Below are positions 35,784 through 44,920 of a stretch of DNA of 64,000 nucleotides, piece by piece (positions within the stretch are counted from its first letter, which is position 1; every line of letters begins with the position of its first letter). The stretch lies in assembly GCA_000953735.1 (NCBI GenBank), contig LN554852.1:2801846-2865845 (forward strand), read 5' to 3'. A program made the position numbers and the translations under genes. Source of the stretch: Moritella viscosa (GTDB lineage: Bacteria; Pseudomonadota; Gammaproteobacteria; Enterobacterales; Moritellaceae). A model generated the notes under the pieces. It searched no databases and was not told where the DNA came from. It saw nothing but the letters and a program-made list of their open reading frames with translations.

Positions 35784-36925
35784 TATTCAGCCCCTCCATG
35801 TACCAAACGAACGTAGTTTGGTAAATGCTTATTACACAGACGAACTTGGCCTGTCGTCGAAGACATACACCAAGCAGCACCACTACCATCGGCAGAGGAT
35901 GTCGAAGAGATATAATCACCATCAATAGTATTAGAAAAGAAGTTAACCTCATCTACAGGCGCTGCTATCGCACGATAATTATAAATAGAGCGTAGTTGTT
36001 CTATCGTGGGTAATTTCCAATCTTGGAAACCACAAATAGATACACTATTGAACTGCTCTGTATAAACACTCGTATTACAGCTGTTATGTGTAATTTTATA
36101 GCCTGGCGAACCTTCTTTTTGGAAAGCACAACTACGTGAAATAGGATATTTTTCATTAATAAATTCAGTACCCGGAGCACCACTACCACCGCCATTGTTA
36201 GATGAATCAGTACTATACCAATAATAGCGATAGTTTTTAGCTCGCCAATTCGAGTGGGCTGCATTATATGCATAAGAACCATCTTCAACAGTGTCTGTTA
36301 TCGATTTTTCTAATGCATCACCAACGAGACTTGGTAGTGGTTGAACCCCCTGTTTAAGCTCAAATACTAAACCCGTTCGATTATCTTTAACACAGATCGC
36401 GTTAGTATCATTACTTACTAATGTATTACCCGCACGATCTAATTTGGTGAAACTAAATGCAGCAGGACCATCACTCAGTTCAAAATTTTCAGTATCACGA
36501 CCAAATTTAGCATCTTGCCCTGGGTATTGTGAATTGGCGCTAATACCTTTAAAGTCCGTACCATCGTACCATGACAAAACGCCGGTATCATTTAGACCGA
36601 CATCACCAGGGATTGTCAGCGTTAACTTGGTGTGTTCACCAAGTTCTGCATTCTCAGGAGTTTGTAGATCTAATACAACGGACTCCCCACCTTCAGGAAT
36701 GGTATCGGGAATAAACTCGAGTAATATTTCAACTTCTTTCGCTTTAGCTGGAACCGTTATTGGACTAGCCGTCTTAATATTAAAATCCTGACCTTGACTT
36801 GCTAAACCAGCAATTGTGAATGGAATCTTAATGACTTTTTCAGACCTTGTACTCAAGATAATTTTAATACGATATAATCCAGAACCTTCGGCCACTTGCG
36901 CCCTATCAGTCTCAAACGATAACAT
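35783..36925 (-). CDS. Calx-beta + DUF1566 protein, downstream half of a frameshifted gene
   Basis: 380 aa. Residues 1-110 form a Calx-beta-type domain (ETDRAQVAEGSGLYRI, then PEGGESVVLDLQTPENAELG). The rest is a DUF1566 domain with NTNAICVKDNRTGLVFELK-type repeats, CGFQDWKLPTIEQLRS and a final PNYVRLVHG. It has no signal peptide of its own. The frame remains open upstream of this ATG and meets the upstream lipoprotein ORF at 36925-36950. Together they would make one lipoprotein with two Calx-beta domains and DUF1566. It is therefore probably the 3' part of a broken gene rather than an independent start. Confidence 0.7.
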   Translation of the reverse strand: MLSFETDRAQVAEGSGLYRIKIILSTRSEKVIKIPFTIAGLASQGQDFNIKTASPITVPAKAKEVEILLEFIPDTIPEGGESVVLDLQTPENAELGEHTKLTLTIPGDVGLNDTGVLSWYDGTDFKGISANSQYPGQDAKFGRDTENFELSDGPAAFSFTKLDRAGNTLVSNDTNAICVKDNRTGLVFELKQGVQPLPSLVGDALEKSITDTVEDGSYAYNAAHSNWRAKNYRYYWYSTDSSNNGGGSGAPGTEFINEKYPISRSCAFQKEGSPGYKITHNSCNTSVYTEQFNSVSICGFQDWKLPTIEQLRSIYNYRAIAAPVDEVNFFSNTIDGDYISSTSSADGSGAAWCMSSTTGQVRLCNKHLPNYVRLVHGGAE

Positions 36926-36933
36926 AGTACTGT

Positions 36934-37377
36934 CTAAGCCATAATGGTAATCACCTGCGAGGCATTACCCATATTTGCATTAGTTGGTGAACTAAGTGAA
37001 ATAATAAATTTTTCGTCATTTTCATCTACGTTATCACCATACACTGTAACGTCAATATCAGCGTTCAAAGTCCCAGCTGGTATTTCTATCAGACCAGTTT
37101 TCACCTCGAAATCACTACCTCCACTTGCAGTTAATGGCGTAATAGCATATTGAACAGTCACTTTAGCTGCCGCTGTTTTAGATAAACTGACCGTTGTTGG
37201 AAATGAAGTCGCCCCATTAACAGGCTCAGTGATTGTACCAACTGATTGCAGTGAAATACTTGGTCGGTTCTTTTCTTCTTCTTCCTTTTGCTTTTTTTCT
37301 TCTTCAGTTGGAGCACAACCCCACAACGTTGTAACAGCCAATAATGCTAGTGCTGTCTTTTGCTTATTTAACTTCAT
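36934..37377 (-). CDS. Calx-beta lipoprotein, upstream half of a frameshifted gene
   Basis: 147 aa. A signal peptide ends in the lipobox LWGC (Cys21), followed by a very charged linker of E and K (residues 24-37) and one Calx-beta domain (TITEPVNGATSFPTTVSLSK, then VDENDEKFIISLSSPTNANM). It stops abruptly after VITIMA, where a Calx-beta repeat would continue into the next strand. The following frame continues with GLDSTMLSFETD. A one-base change near 36935-36950 would join both. It may be a real inactivating mutation, phase variation or a sequencing error. Confidence 0.7.
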   Translation of the reverse strand: MKLNKQKTALALLAVTTLWGCAPTEEEKKQKEEEEKNRPSISLQSVGTITEPVNGATSFPTTVSLSKTAAAKVTVQYAITPLTASGGSDFEVKTGLIEIPAGTLNADIDVTVYGDNVDENDEKFIISLSSPTNANMGNASQVITIMA

Positions 37378-37863
37378 TTCCCTTTACCATTTATCTCTAA
37401 ACTAAGAATGCACATTATAACAACATTTATACGTAAAATTACTTAAGATATTATAAAATAACAAATAATAATCAAAATAATGACTGCCCCTTATAAAATA
37501 AGCCCTCTATTAGATTGTAAAAATATGCATTGTTATATATTCGATAAAGCTAGATGGCGGCGTACTATTTCTAAATGCTAAGTGAATCGCCATGCAATTT
37601 ACAACATTTTTTATTAAAGATGCCAATCAGTCACTTTCACACAAATAACACCGCAGATCACTATATAAGATCATCATCATCACCTTATACAAAACAACCA
37701 TCTAAAACAACATAACCACTTGATTTAAATGGATTTAATGTCATTGTCACAACTCTCATTTATTGCTATCGTATACGAACATTTAGAGTAAAGACTCTTT
37801 TGGTGCTGTTTGTTGTCACACTAATAAATTCATGCAACATTTTAATTCAACAAGGACATTTCA
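37378..37863. other. 486-bp intergenic region
   Basis: AT-rich divergent region before two lipoprotein genes. No ORF with a ribosome binding site, no clear hairpin or repeat was recognised. Confidence 0.5.
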
Positions 37864-39072
37864 ATGAAAAATTCAATATTTAAAACCAGTTTATTAGTAG
37901 CGGCCCTATCCTTAAGTGGTTGCGATGTCACTTTCATTACGCCTGACTGGGTTAAATTTTACGACAACAGTAAAACGGAAGAAACAACAGTAGAATGGTT
38001 GTCTGCACAAGTGATCGATAGTGTCGGTAATATAATCCAAGCTGGTGAGACAATTAAAACAGGCAGTGATCGAGTTCAAAACATACTATTAGTAAAATAC
38101 GGCACATCTGGTAATACAATCTGGACTGTCGAACATGATGTTACTTATGGATTATCACGCAGTGATGAAAATATAACAGCGATGGTTATCGATGATAAAG
38201 ACAATATATATATCACTGCAACAGTCTATCTGCAAAACAATGCTCTAGGGCCTCGTGCATCACTACTCGCTAAGTTTTCTACCGATGGAAGCATAATTTG
38301 GGAACAAATAATCAGTAATGAATATGACGTTCGAGATCTTGAGCTTAAAAATAACAAGCTTTATGTAACAGGGCTAAATACTAAAATCTTTAACACTGAC
38401 GGTGAACAACAGTTAAATATTGAGCAACCTGAACAGCGAGCTTGGGATATAGCAGTCGATATGGATAAGAATATGTATGTCTCAGGCCGTAAAAGCATTA
38501 GTAAATACAATACATCGGGTCAATTAGAATGGATGCAGCTACAAACTGAAGATACATTCGCAGAAGCAGCAACAACAATCCTCACTGACGGTTCTGTTCT
38601 TTCTATCATCATGACCAAAGATCGAAATCTACAGATTCAAGCTATTGATATTAACGGACAGTTATTATGGCGTAATAACGTTTATGGTAACCAAGACAGT
38701 TATGCGCTACCTGGCCCTGTTATCCTCCAAAAAAATGCGCAAGATGAATTATTTATCGCGTTTTCAGATGCGTCAAATAGAGATCTAATCAAGATGCAAG
38801 CGAACGGCGATATTATTTGGCATGTGAGCAATCAGCAAGGTGAAATCAGTGCAATTAACCTTGATGATAACGGGGGTATATTTGTTGTCGGTAATGGTAA
38901 TAATGAAAAGTATACTGATGATGGAGTATTAATTGCGGTTGCTAACACCGAATATGAAGTACAGCAACGCACAGGTAGTATCGTCCGTAAAGGTAACGAC
39001 GTTTATGTTGGTTACAGTACTTTCATTAATAATAACTTCGATTTCTATCTTGCTAAATACACTGATAGATAA
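37864..39072 (+). CDS. Beta-propeller-type lipoprotein
   Basis: 402 aa. The signal peptide ends in the lipobox LSLSGC (Cys20). The mature chain repeats a blade-like pattern about every 40-50 residues: VDSVGNIIQAG-like, DDKDNIYITATV, DMDKNMYVSGRKSI, NAQDELFIAFSD and DDNGGIFVVGNG. These are typical of SBBP/PQQ-like beta-propellers, here with W-rich strands such as GNTIWTVE, GSIIWEQ and GQLLWRN. AAGGA precedes the ATG. Probably a surface or periplasmic scaffold; specific role unknown. Confidence 0.75.
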   Translation: MKNSIFKTSLLVAALSLSGCDVTFITPDWVKFYDNSKTEETTVEWLSAQVIDSVGNIIQAGETIKTGSDRVQNILLVKYGTSGNTIWTVEHDVTYGLSRSDENITAMVIDDKDNIYITATVYLQNNALGPRASLLAKFSTDGSIIWEQIISNEYDVRDLELKNNKLYVTGLNTKIFNTDGEQQLNIEQPEQRAWDIAVDMDKNMYVSGRKSISKYNTSGQLEWMQLQTEDTFAEAATTILTDGSVLSIIMTKDRNLQIQAIDINGQLLWRNNVYGNQDSYALPGPVILQKNAQDELFIAFSDASNRDLIKMQANGDIIWHVSNQQGEISAINLDDNGGIFVVGNGNNEKYTDDGVLIAVANTEYEVQQRTGSIVRKGNDVYVGYSTFINNNFDFYLAKYTDR

Positions 39073-39329
39073 CGTCTTCCCCCCTCCCAAGCTACCCGTA
39101 AGATAATAAGTGATGGCATGCTAATAGTCGTTATTTTAACATATCTATTTAGTATTAATCCCGAGGTATTAGCAAGTGTTAGGTTTATAAATTGAAAATT
39201 TGCGTCAAGTCTGATTTTCACTGATTAATTGGTATTGAATTAGTGTTGAATCAAGTGATTATCGTAATATGTTGAATAAATACACTATATACTGGCGACT
39301 CATTTATATATTGATTTAAGGATAGAATT

Positions 39330-40016
39330 TTGAAAAAAGGAATTGCAACTAAATTATTACCATTATTAGCAATCATTACACTTACAGGTTGTATGTCTAC
39401 TGGTCCACACCTAAAAAGCTCCAATAAAGAAGGCATAGCTGGTATGGAAATGCGTGCTCCATATATTAACTATACTAATTATTTTGGTTATGTTGATGAT
39501 AGCGTAACGCCAGATGGTAAAATTAAAGGTAAACCAGCATATTATTTATATGCATGGGTTCCTGCTGTAATTGACGAAATTGGTGTATCTATGATATCTC
39601 CAGCTGAAGCAACTCCAGCTGAAGGCGATTTCGTACAGAGCACATTTGAAGCAAGTCTTCAATCTGCTCCAAATAAGTTTTTTGATACATATATTACACT
39701 TGATCGCCTAAACATTGTTGATAAAGCAAAAATCAATAAAGGTGGTAAAGTACTTCAAGCATTAAACTATAATGACGATACTTCAGAATTACCAGCTAAC
39801 CCAAGTGGTTCTTCTTATAACTCATTGTTACGTCAAGTATCTGAAGTAAGCAGCCCAACTAAAGCACTTGTTCGTGGTGTATACCGTATCTCATTCACTT
39901 CATTCCGCTCAGCAATTGAAGGTTCTTTTGAAGCAACTATTGGTACAAATGTTCCAGGTGTTAAAATCGCAGCCTCTTTAGAAGAATTACATGAACTCGT
40001 TAACAAAGAAGGTTAA
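39330..40016 (+). CDS. LipL32-like surface lipoprotein
   Basis: 228 aa. The lipobox LTGC (Cys21) makes it a lipoprotein. Two long blocks match LipL32, the major outer-membrane lipoprotein of Leptospira. The first is YYLYAWVPAVIDEIG and SMISP (71-91); the second is LVRGVYRISFT (180-190) followed by GSFEATIG (198-205). The opening YINYTNYFGYVDDSVTPDG also follows the family. A TTG start at 39330 is used because AAGGA lies 7 nt ahead and the signal peptide begins MKKG. The acidic calcium-binding stretch of the leptospiral protein is reduced to NDD (148-150). Homologues occur in a few marine gammaproteobacteria; function is unknown there. Confidence 0.85.
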   Translation: MKKGIATKLLPLLAIITLTGCMSTGPHLKSSNKEGIAGMEMRAPYINYTNYFGYVDDSVTPDGKIKGKPAYYLYAWVPAVIDEIGVSMISPAEATPAEGDFVQSTFEASLQSAPNKFFDTYITLDRLNIVDKAKINKGGKVLQALNYNDDTSELPANPSGSSYNSLLRQVSEVSSPTKALVRGVYRISFTSFRSAIEGSFEATIGTNVPGVKIAASLEELHELVNKEG

Positions 40017-40067
40017 TCCTTTTTAATTAACTCGGTAGTCGTCATGATAACCTGAGATAATGTAATT

Positions 40068-40095
40068 AAACGGCGCCTCTTGCGCCGTTTATATT
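40068..40095 (+). terminator. Terminator after the LipL32-like gene
   Basis: AAACGGCGC (40068-40076) pairs with GCGCCGTTT (40082-40090) around a 5-nt loop, followed by TATATTTT. Confidence 0.85.
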
Positions 40096-40266
40096 TTCCT
40101 TTATGTAGCGATTCGCAACGATTAAGCACAATGTACACACCCACACAAACTAATAACCTAAACGCTGGTTAAAAGAAAACCACTTTAACTTTATTTCCTT
40201 AATAGTCTGTATTCCTGTACAATTCGCACCTTAAATTTTCCGTGTTAATTTATATCCAAGGCTTAT

Positions 40267-40815
40267 ATGAATCTTTCAGCTAAAACTGTTGTTGTGATTG
40301 CAATTGGTGGTGCTTTATATGGCATCGGCGGGTTACCAATGTTTGGTATACCGGTATTTGCAAATACCACACTTAAACCTGCGATGGCAGTGCTTGCTCT
40401 CTTCTCGGTATTATTTGGTCCATTAGTTGGTTTTTTAGTAGGCTTTATTGGTCATTGGGTTACAGATTTATTCTCTGGCTGGGGTGTTTGGTTAACGTGG
40501 GTATTAGGCTCAGGTATTGTTGGTCTTATCATCGGCTTATTCCCTAAACTGACAAAAGGTCGTTTAGAAAAAGGTCAATTCTCGATAAAGGATATGGCAC
40601 TCTTTGTTGTACTTGCCTTAATCGGTAATACTGTCGGCTATGGCGTATCAGCACTACTCGATACCATTCTTTACGCAGAACCATTCAGCAAAGTCATGAC
40701 ACAATTAACAATTATCGCTGCAGGTAATACGATATTAATCGGTATGGTTGGCTACATTCTACTGACTGCATTTGCAAAACGTAAGAAACAAAGCCGTAAT
40801 CTGACCGAGGGTTAA
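40267..40815 (+). CDS. ECF transporter S component (UPF0397 family)
   Basis: 182 aa inner-membrane protein with five to six helices, e.g. [20 protein letters not shown] and [20 protein letters not shown]. This is the substrate-binding S component of an energy-coupling-factor importer. It is followed within 6 nt by the ATPase gene and then ecfT, giving a dedicated three-gene system. The vitamin or related substrate cannot be told from sequence, and no riboswitch was found upstream (40096-40266). Confidence 0.82.
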   Translation: MNLSAKTVVVIAIGGALYGIGGLPMFGIPVFANTTLKPAMAVLALFSVLFGPLVGFLVGFIGHWVTDLFSGWGVWLTWVLGSGIVGLIIGLFPKLTKGRLEKGQFSIKDMALFVVLALIGNTVGYGVSALLDTILYAEPFSKVMTQLTIIAAGNTILIGMVGYILLTAFAKRKKQSRNLTEG

Positions 40816-40821
40816 TCAACA

Positions 40822-42516
40822 ATGACTATCGAATTTTCTGACTTCTCTTTTAAATATGCTTCGCAGGATAAAGCGACACTAAAAGGCATAAATCTAAGGA
40901 TAGAGAAAGGAGAGAAAATCGTCATTATTGGTCCAAGTGGCAGTGGTAAATCAACCCTTGGACAGTGCTTAAACGGTCTGATCCCCCATGCGATAAAAGG
41001 TGATATTTCTGGCACCTTAACCATCAATGATACGCAGGTATCAGGGTTACGCATGCAAGATTATAGCGAGACTGTAGGCACAGTATTGCAAGATACCGAC
41101 AGTCAGTTTGTCGGTTTAAGCATTGGTGAAGATATCGCATTTTCGCTTGAAAACAATATGGTATCTCAAGTCGAAATGCTACCTATCGTGCAAAAGACCG
41201 CCGCGATGGTTGACCTTGAGGACTTACTTGACCATTCACCTTATGCATTATCAGGTGGTCAAAAACAACGTGTATCACTTGCTGGTATTTTGGTTGATGA
41301 TACTGACGTCTTATTATTCGACGAACCCCTTGCCAGCCTTGACCCAAAAACCGGTAAAGTAACTATCGAAATTATCGACCAATTACATCAAGATACTGGC
41401 AAAACCGTTATCATTATCGAACATCGCCTTGAAGATGTGCTGCACCGCCATGTCGACCGTGTAATATTAATGGAACGTGGTGAAATCATTGCAGATATGA
41501 GTCCTGATGAATTAATTATTTCGCCATTATTACAAGTCCACGGTATTCGTGAACCACTATACATTACTGCGTTAAAAGCGGCAAAGTGTCCGATTTCGAT
41601 TTCTGATAATCCAGCTTATATCGAAAAGATGGATCTACAGAAATATCAAACCCCATTAACCAATTGGTTTAATGCGCAAGCCCCGATGGTCAAACCACAG
41701 ACCAGCGAAGTATTACTCGAAATTAACGATTTAACGTATTCTTATACAGGCGAAAAAAATGCCTTAGAAGATATTTCGTTTAGTATTAATCGCGGCGAAT
41801 TTGTTTCTATTTTAGGTAAAAATGGTTCAGGTAAATCAACGATAACCAAACTTATCATGGGTATTATCGCACCAGATACAGGTAATATTAAGCTTAATGG
41901 CGAAGACATAGCCAACTTATCTATCTTTGAGCGCGCTCAAAAGGTTGGTATTGTGATGCAAAACCCCAATCACATGATCTCTAATCACATGATTTTTGAC
42001 GAAATTGCTTTTGGGCTGCGTAACCGTGGTCATAACGAAGCGTTTGTTGAAACGAAAGTATTAGAAGTACTTGATCTATGTGGATTAAGTAAATACCGTC
42101 ACTGGCCTATTGAAGCGCTTAGTTATGGTCAGAAAAAACGAGTAACAATTGCATCTATTCTAGTACTCGAGCCTGAATTACTTATTTTGGATGAGCCAAC
42201 TGCAGGACAAGATCACCGTAACTACACATCGATGTTATCCTTTATCCAAACACTCAATAAAACACTTGGCATTACTGTTCTTATCATATCTCATGATATG
42301 CATTTAGTTTTAGAGTACACCACCCGTTCGATTGTTATTGCAGAAAGTAAGTTAATTGCCAATGCACCAGTCTCACAAGTTTTTAGCAATCCCAAACTAC
42401 TTGACCGAGCAAATTTAAAAATAACGAGCCTGTATACCCTTGCAAATGCTGTTGGTATCAAAAATACAGATAGTTTTATGCAGCAATTTATCAAATCTGA
42501 AGTGACGCCTTCATAA
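40822..42516 (+). CDS. ECF transporter ATPase with two fused nucleotide-binding domains
   Basis: 564 aa. The first ATPase domain has Walker A GPSGSGKST (37-45), signature LSGGQKQR (143-150) and Walker B LLFDEP. The second has GKNGSGKST (332-340), LSYGQKKR as signature and LLILDEP. It is a natural fusion of EcfA1 and EcfA2 subunits that powers uptake by the S component. The stop overlaps the ATG of ecfT (TAATG), so all three are coupled. With ecfT broken by the insertion sequence, the ATPase may be without its partner. Confidence 0.92.
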   Translation: MTIEFSDFSFKYASQDKATLKGINLRIEKGEKIVIIGPSGSGKSTLGQCLNGLIPHAIKGDISGTLTINDTQVSGLRMQDYSETVGTVLQDTDSQFVGLSIGEDIAFSLENNMVSQVEMLPIVQKTAAMVDLEDLLDHSPYALSGGQKQRVSLAGILVDDTDVLLFDEPLASLDPKTGKVTIEIIDQLHQDTGKTVIIIEHRLEDVLHRHVDRVILMERGEIIADMSPDELIISPLLQVHGIREPLYITALKAAKCPISISDNPAYIEKMDLQKYQTPLTNWFNAQAPMVKPQTSEVLLEINDLTYSYTGEKNALEDISFSINRGEFVSILGKNGSGKSTITKLIMGIIAPDTGNIKLNGEDIANLSIFERAQKVGIVMQNPNHMISNHMIFDEIAFGLRNRGHNEAFVETKVLEVLDLCGLSKYRHWPIEALSYGQKKRVTIASILVLEPELLILDEPTAGQDHRNYTSMLSFIQTLNKTLGITVLIISHDMHLVLEYTTRSIVIAESKLIANAPVSQVFSNPKLLDRANLKITSLYTLANAVGIKNTDSFMQQFIKSEVTPS

Positions 42517-42730
42517 TGACGCGCAACACGAACCATAAAAACAATATGAATAAAAGTAACGTTAATAAAACTAAAAAAATCGATTTTGGTATTAACTATG
42601 TCAATACTAATTCAGCACTGCATCAGCTTAATGGTGTCACTAAGTTCGTCTTGTTTTTAGCTTGGGTAACAGTGGTGTTAACGACCTTTGATTTACGCCT
42701 TATTCTCGCGCTAATCATTACAGGCTGTAC
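42516..42730 (+). pseudogene. ecfT 5' fragment, interrupted by IS3 element
   Basis: Start of the transmembrane T component that links the ATPase to the S component. The ORF begins ATG at 42516, overlapping the ATPase stop, and contains the helix TKFVLFLAWVTVVLTTFDLR. It runs to RLILALIITGC and then enters the insertion sequence, where it stops at 42743. The last three host bases, TAC at 42728-42730, are the target-site duplication. Confidence 0.93.
42728..42730. repeat. Target-site duplication TAC, left copy
   Basis: The 3 bp directly before the insertion sequence, repeated at 43989-43991 directly after it. Confidence 0.85.
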
Positions 42731-42758
42731 TGATGTGGTTTAATTCTACCGGACACTT
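42731..42758. repeat. Left terminal inverted repeat of the IS3 element
   Basis: Starts TGATGTGGTT and ends CGGACACTT. Matches the reverse complement of the right end at 18 of 28 positions. Confidence 0.8.
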
Positions 42759-42789
42759 CTAAAGCATTTAAGTATAATGTTAATTAGAG

Positions 42790-43101
42790 GTGATCATGAA
42801 TACTAAGTTTAAACGTCCGAAATTTACAACTGAATTCAAACAAGGCGCAGTAAAACTCGTTACTGAGCAAGGATATACCAGACAAGCAGCCGCTGCTAGC
42901 TTAGGTGTATCGTTAAGTGCAATTACACGCTGGGTTCAAGCAGAAAGCGGCACGCAAGCTAGACCTGGAACCAAACAAGAAGGCCTAAACCTATCCGAAC
43001 GTAATGAACTTGAAATACTACGTAAAGAAAATGCAAAACTGCTGATGGAGAAAGAAATTTTAAAAAAGGCCGCAGTCTTCTTTGCCAAGGAAAGCGAGTA
43101 A
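42790..43101 (+). CDS. IS3-family transposase OrfA
   Basis: 103 aa DNA-binding subunit. Residues 6-60 form a helix-turn-helix (RPKFTTEFKQGAVKLVTEQG, then TRQAAAASLGVSLSAITRWV), followed by a leucine-zipper-like helix NELEILRKENAKLLMEKEIL. AGAGGTGATC precedes the ATG. An AAAAAAG slippery heptamer at 43062-43068 allows -1 frameshifting into orfB to make the OrfAB transposase. Confidence 0.93.
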   Translation: MIMNTKFKRPKFTTEFKQGAVKLVTEQGYTRQAAAASLGVSLSAITRWVQAESGTQARPGTKQEGLNLSERNELEILRKENAKLLMEKEILKKAAVFFAKESE

Positions 43102-43160
43102 GATTTCAGTTCATCGCAGAGTATAAGAAGACATTTCCAATTCGAGTTACATGTAAAGTT

Positions 43161-43958
43161 ATGGATGTAAGCCCAAGTGCTTTTTATCACTGGTTATCAA
43201 ATAAAGCATCGCCTAATAGGGATGTGGCGCTTGAGATTAAGGCTACCGAGATATTCGACTTACACAAAAAAACGCTAGGTTATCGCAGATTAACCAATGA
43301 GTTACGCAAAGAAGGCTTTGATGTTGGTCATTACAAAATATGGCGTTTAATGTCACGCTTAGGCTTGCAAGCCCGCTACCCAAGACGATTCAAGGTAACT
43401 ACTGATAGTAAGCATAATTTTAATATTGCAGATAACTTGTTAGAGCGTAAATTCGATGTTCAGCAGCCCAATAAATATTGGACAACTGATATCACCTACG
43501 TTTGGACGCTTGAAGGTTGGATGTATTTAGCCGTTGTAATGGATTTATATTCAAGGCAAATCATTGGATGGAGTATTGCCGACAACATGAAAACAGAAAT
43601 GTGTTTGCAGGCGCTACAGATGGCTTACTGGCGACGAAAACCCAATGCTGGAGTTATGCATCATTCAGATAGAGGCAGCCAATACGCAAGCGGCAAGTAC
43701 CAGGAAATGCTTTCGAAAATGGAGATGATACCCAGCATGAGCGGCAAAGGTGAGTGTTGGGATAATGCACCAACAGAGCGATTTTTTAGAAGCTTCAAAC
43801 ACGAGCATATGCATTACTATCGCTTGAAAACAAAGAAAGACGCTGAACGCTGTATTTTGGATTACCTTGCTTATTACAACAGCAAGCGGCCACATACAAC
43901 ATTGGGGTATTTATCACCGATGGAATTTGAGCAGCAGATATTAAGAAAAGTAGCTTAA
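43161..43958 (+). CDS. IS3-family transposase OrfB (DDE catalytic domain)
   Basis: 265 aa from the internal ATG; the frame is open back to the slippery site, so the functional product is OrfAB. The rve integrase core shows the catalytic residues: WTTDITYVW (first Asp), HHSDRGSQYAS (second Asp) and GECWDNAPTERFF (Glu). KRPHTTLGYLSPMEFE is the usual C-terminal motif. No truncation or stop was found. Confidence 0.95.
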   Translation: MDVSPSAFYHWLSNKASPNRDVALEIKATEIFDLHKKTLGYRRLTNELRKEGFDVGHYKIWRLMSRLGLQARYPRRFKVTTDSKHNFNIADNLLERKFDVQQPNKYWTTDITYVWTLEGWMYLAVVMDLYSRQIIGWSIADNMKTEMCLQALQMAYWRRKPNAGVMHHSDRGSQYASGKYQEMLSKMEMIPSMSGKGECWDNAPTERFFRSFKHEHMHYYRLKTKKDAERCILDYLAYYNSKRPHTTLGYLSPMEFEQQILRKVA

Positions 43959-43960
43959 GC

Positions 43961-43988
43961 AAGTGTCCGATTTGAGTTGACCATTACA
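43961..43988. repeat. Right terminal inverted repeat of the IS3 element
   Basis: Starts AAGTGTCCG and ends CCATTACA, the inverted partner of 42731-42758. Confidence 0.8.
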
Positions 43989-43991
43989 TAC
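43989..43991. repeat. Target-site duplication TAC, right copy
   Basis: Repeats 42728-42730. Removing one copy together with the element rejoins the ecfT reading frame. Confidence 0.85.
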
Positions 43992-44664
43992 CTTGCTTAA
44001 ATTAACTAAGGTGCCCTTTCCGGTTTACAAAACTTTGCTCATTGCCACGGCAAGTGTACTCACTATAAACGCATTATTCATGTTCTTGTTAGCACCACAG
44101 CAAGGCGTTGAGTATATTGGTTCAAGTACCATTTTATTGTCGCTCTGGGGAGATTATTCCCTGACACAGGAAGCCTTGTATTACCTGCTGACGGTAACGC
44201 TGAAATATTTCAGTATGTTCCCAATTGCCTTGGTATTTGTGTTTACAACACATCCGACAGAGTTTGCCGCGAGTTTAAACCGACTCGGTGTACCCTACAA
44301 AATTGCCTATGCGGTAAGTTTAACGCTACGCTATTTACCTGATGTGAAGAATGATTTTGTTAATATCATGCATGCACAGCAAGCACGTGGCGTGGATTTA
44401 TCAAAGAATGTATCTGTACTGTCGCGTATTAAAAATGTGGCCAAGATCTTAGGGCCATTAATTTTCTCAAGCCTAGATCGCGCAGACGAGATTTCGAATG
44501 CGATGACATTACGTGGTTTTGGTCATAACAAGATGCGTACGTGGTACAGCTTAAAACCAATGACTAAGCAAGATTACGCAGTGATGGGGCTAATTACCTT
44601 GGTGGTGACGTTAGCCATTATCAAACGTGTTATGGCAACAGAGTTGTTCTGGTATCCATTCTAG
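43989..44664 (+). pseudogene. ecfT 3' fragment
   Basis: Remaining part of the T component, about 223 codons. It starts within LLKLTKVPFPVYKT and contains several transmembrane helices plus the T-component motif ARGVD (in MHAQQARGVDLSK) and the second ISNAMTLRGFG motif that contact the ATPase. The first ATG-like start at 43993 is a TTG without a ribosome binding site, so expression as a separate peptide is unlikely. The restored gene would have 295 codons. Confidence 0.93.
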
Positions 44665-44666
44665 CT

Positions 44667-44707
44667 GGTACTTTTTCTAGGTACTTTTTATAAGCACTTT
44701 TTATAAA
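44667..44707. repeat. Three imperfect tandem units after ecfT
   Basis: GGTACTTTTTCTA, GGTACTTTTTATAA and GCACTTTTTATAAA follow each other directly, a small degenerate repeat just after the stop of ecfT. Confidence 0.6.
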
Positions 44708-44714
44708 CGAATAC

Positions 44715-44744
44715 GAGCTAAAAGCTGTTGATGGCTTTTAGCTC
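44715..44744 (+). terminator. Perfect 11-bp hairpin after the ECF operon
   Basis: GAGCTAAAAGC (44715-44725) pairs with GCTTTTAGCTC (44734-44744) around an 8-nt loop. A pyrimidine-rich but not pure-T tail follows; a likely terminator. Confidence 0.55.
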
Positions 44745-44920
44745 TCTCCTCTCTATTTTCCTTTACTCATGCCGTAATTTGATTAAGCCAACGTCCTCCA
44801 ATACAATAAATATTACCTGCATTGGGGGCAACACAAAATCAAGGTTGATTTATGTTCATTATATATATCATGATAAGATAGCTAAATTAGCTTACACCTC
44901 GTCACTCAATGGAATAAATA

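Larger units (their letters stand above)
42731..43988 (+). mobile_element. IS3-family insertion sequence, 1258 bp
   Basis: The ends are defined by imperfect 28-bp inverted repeats starting TG and ending CA (left 42731-42758, right 43961-43988, sharing TGGT and CGGACACTT). It is flanked by a 3-bp direct repeat TAC. It carries orfA and orfB in overlapping frames with a frameshift signal, the standard IS3 layout. It disrupts ecfT. Joining the flanks across one TAC copy restores an intact frame, so the insertion is recent and precise. All parts look intact, so it may still transpose. Confidence 0.95.

Noticed and set aside
36925-36960. Programmed -1 frameshift joining the two Calx-beta ORFs
   Set aside because: No slippery heptamer or following hairpin was seen at the junction, unlike the AAAAAAG site in the IS element.
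40096-40266. Possible riboswitch before the ECF transporter operon
   Set aside because: No TPP, FMN, cobalamin or preQ1 core motifs could be recognised by eye.
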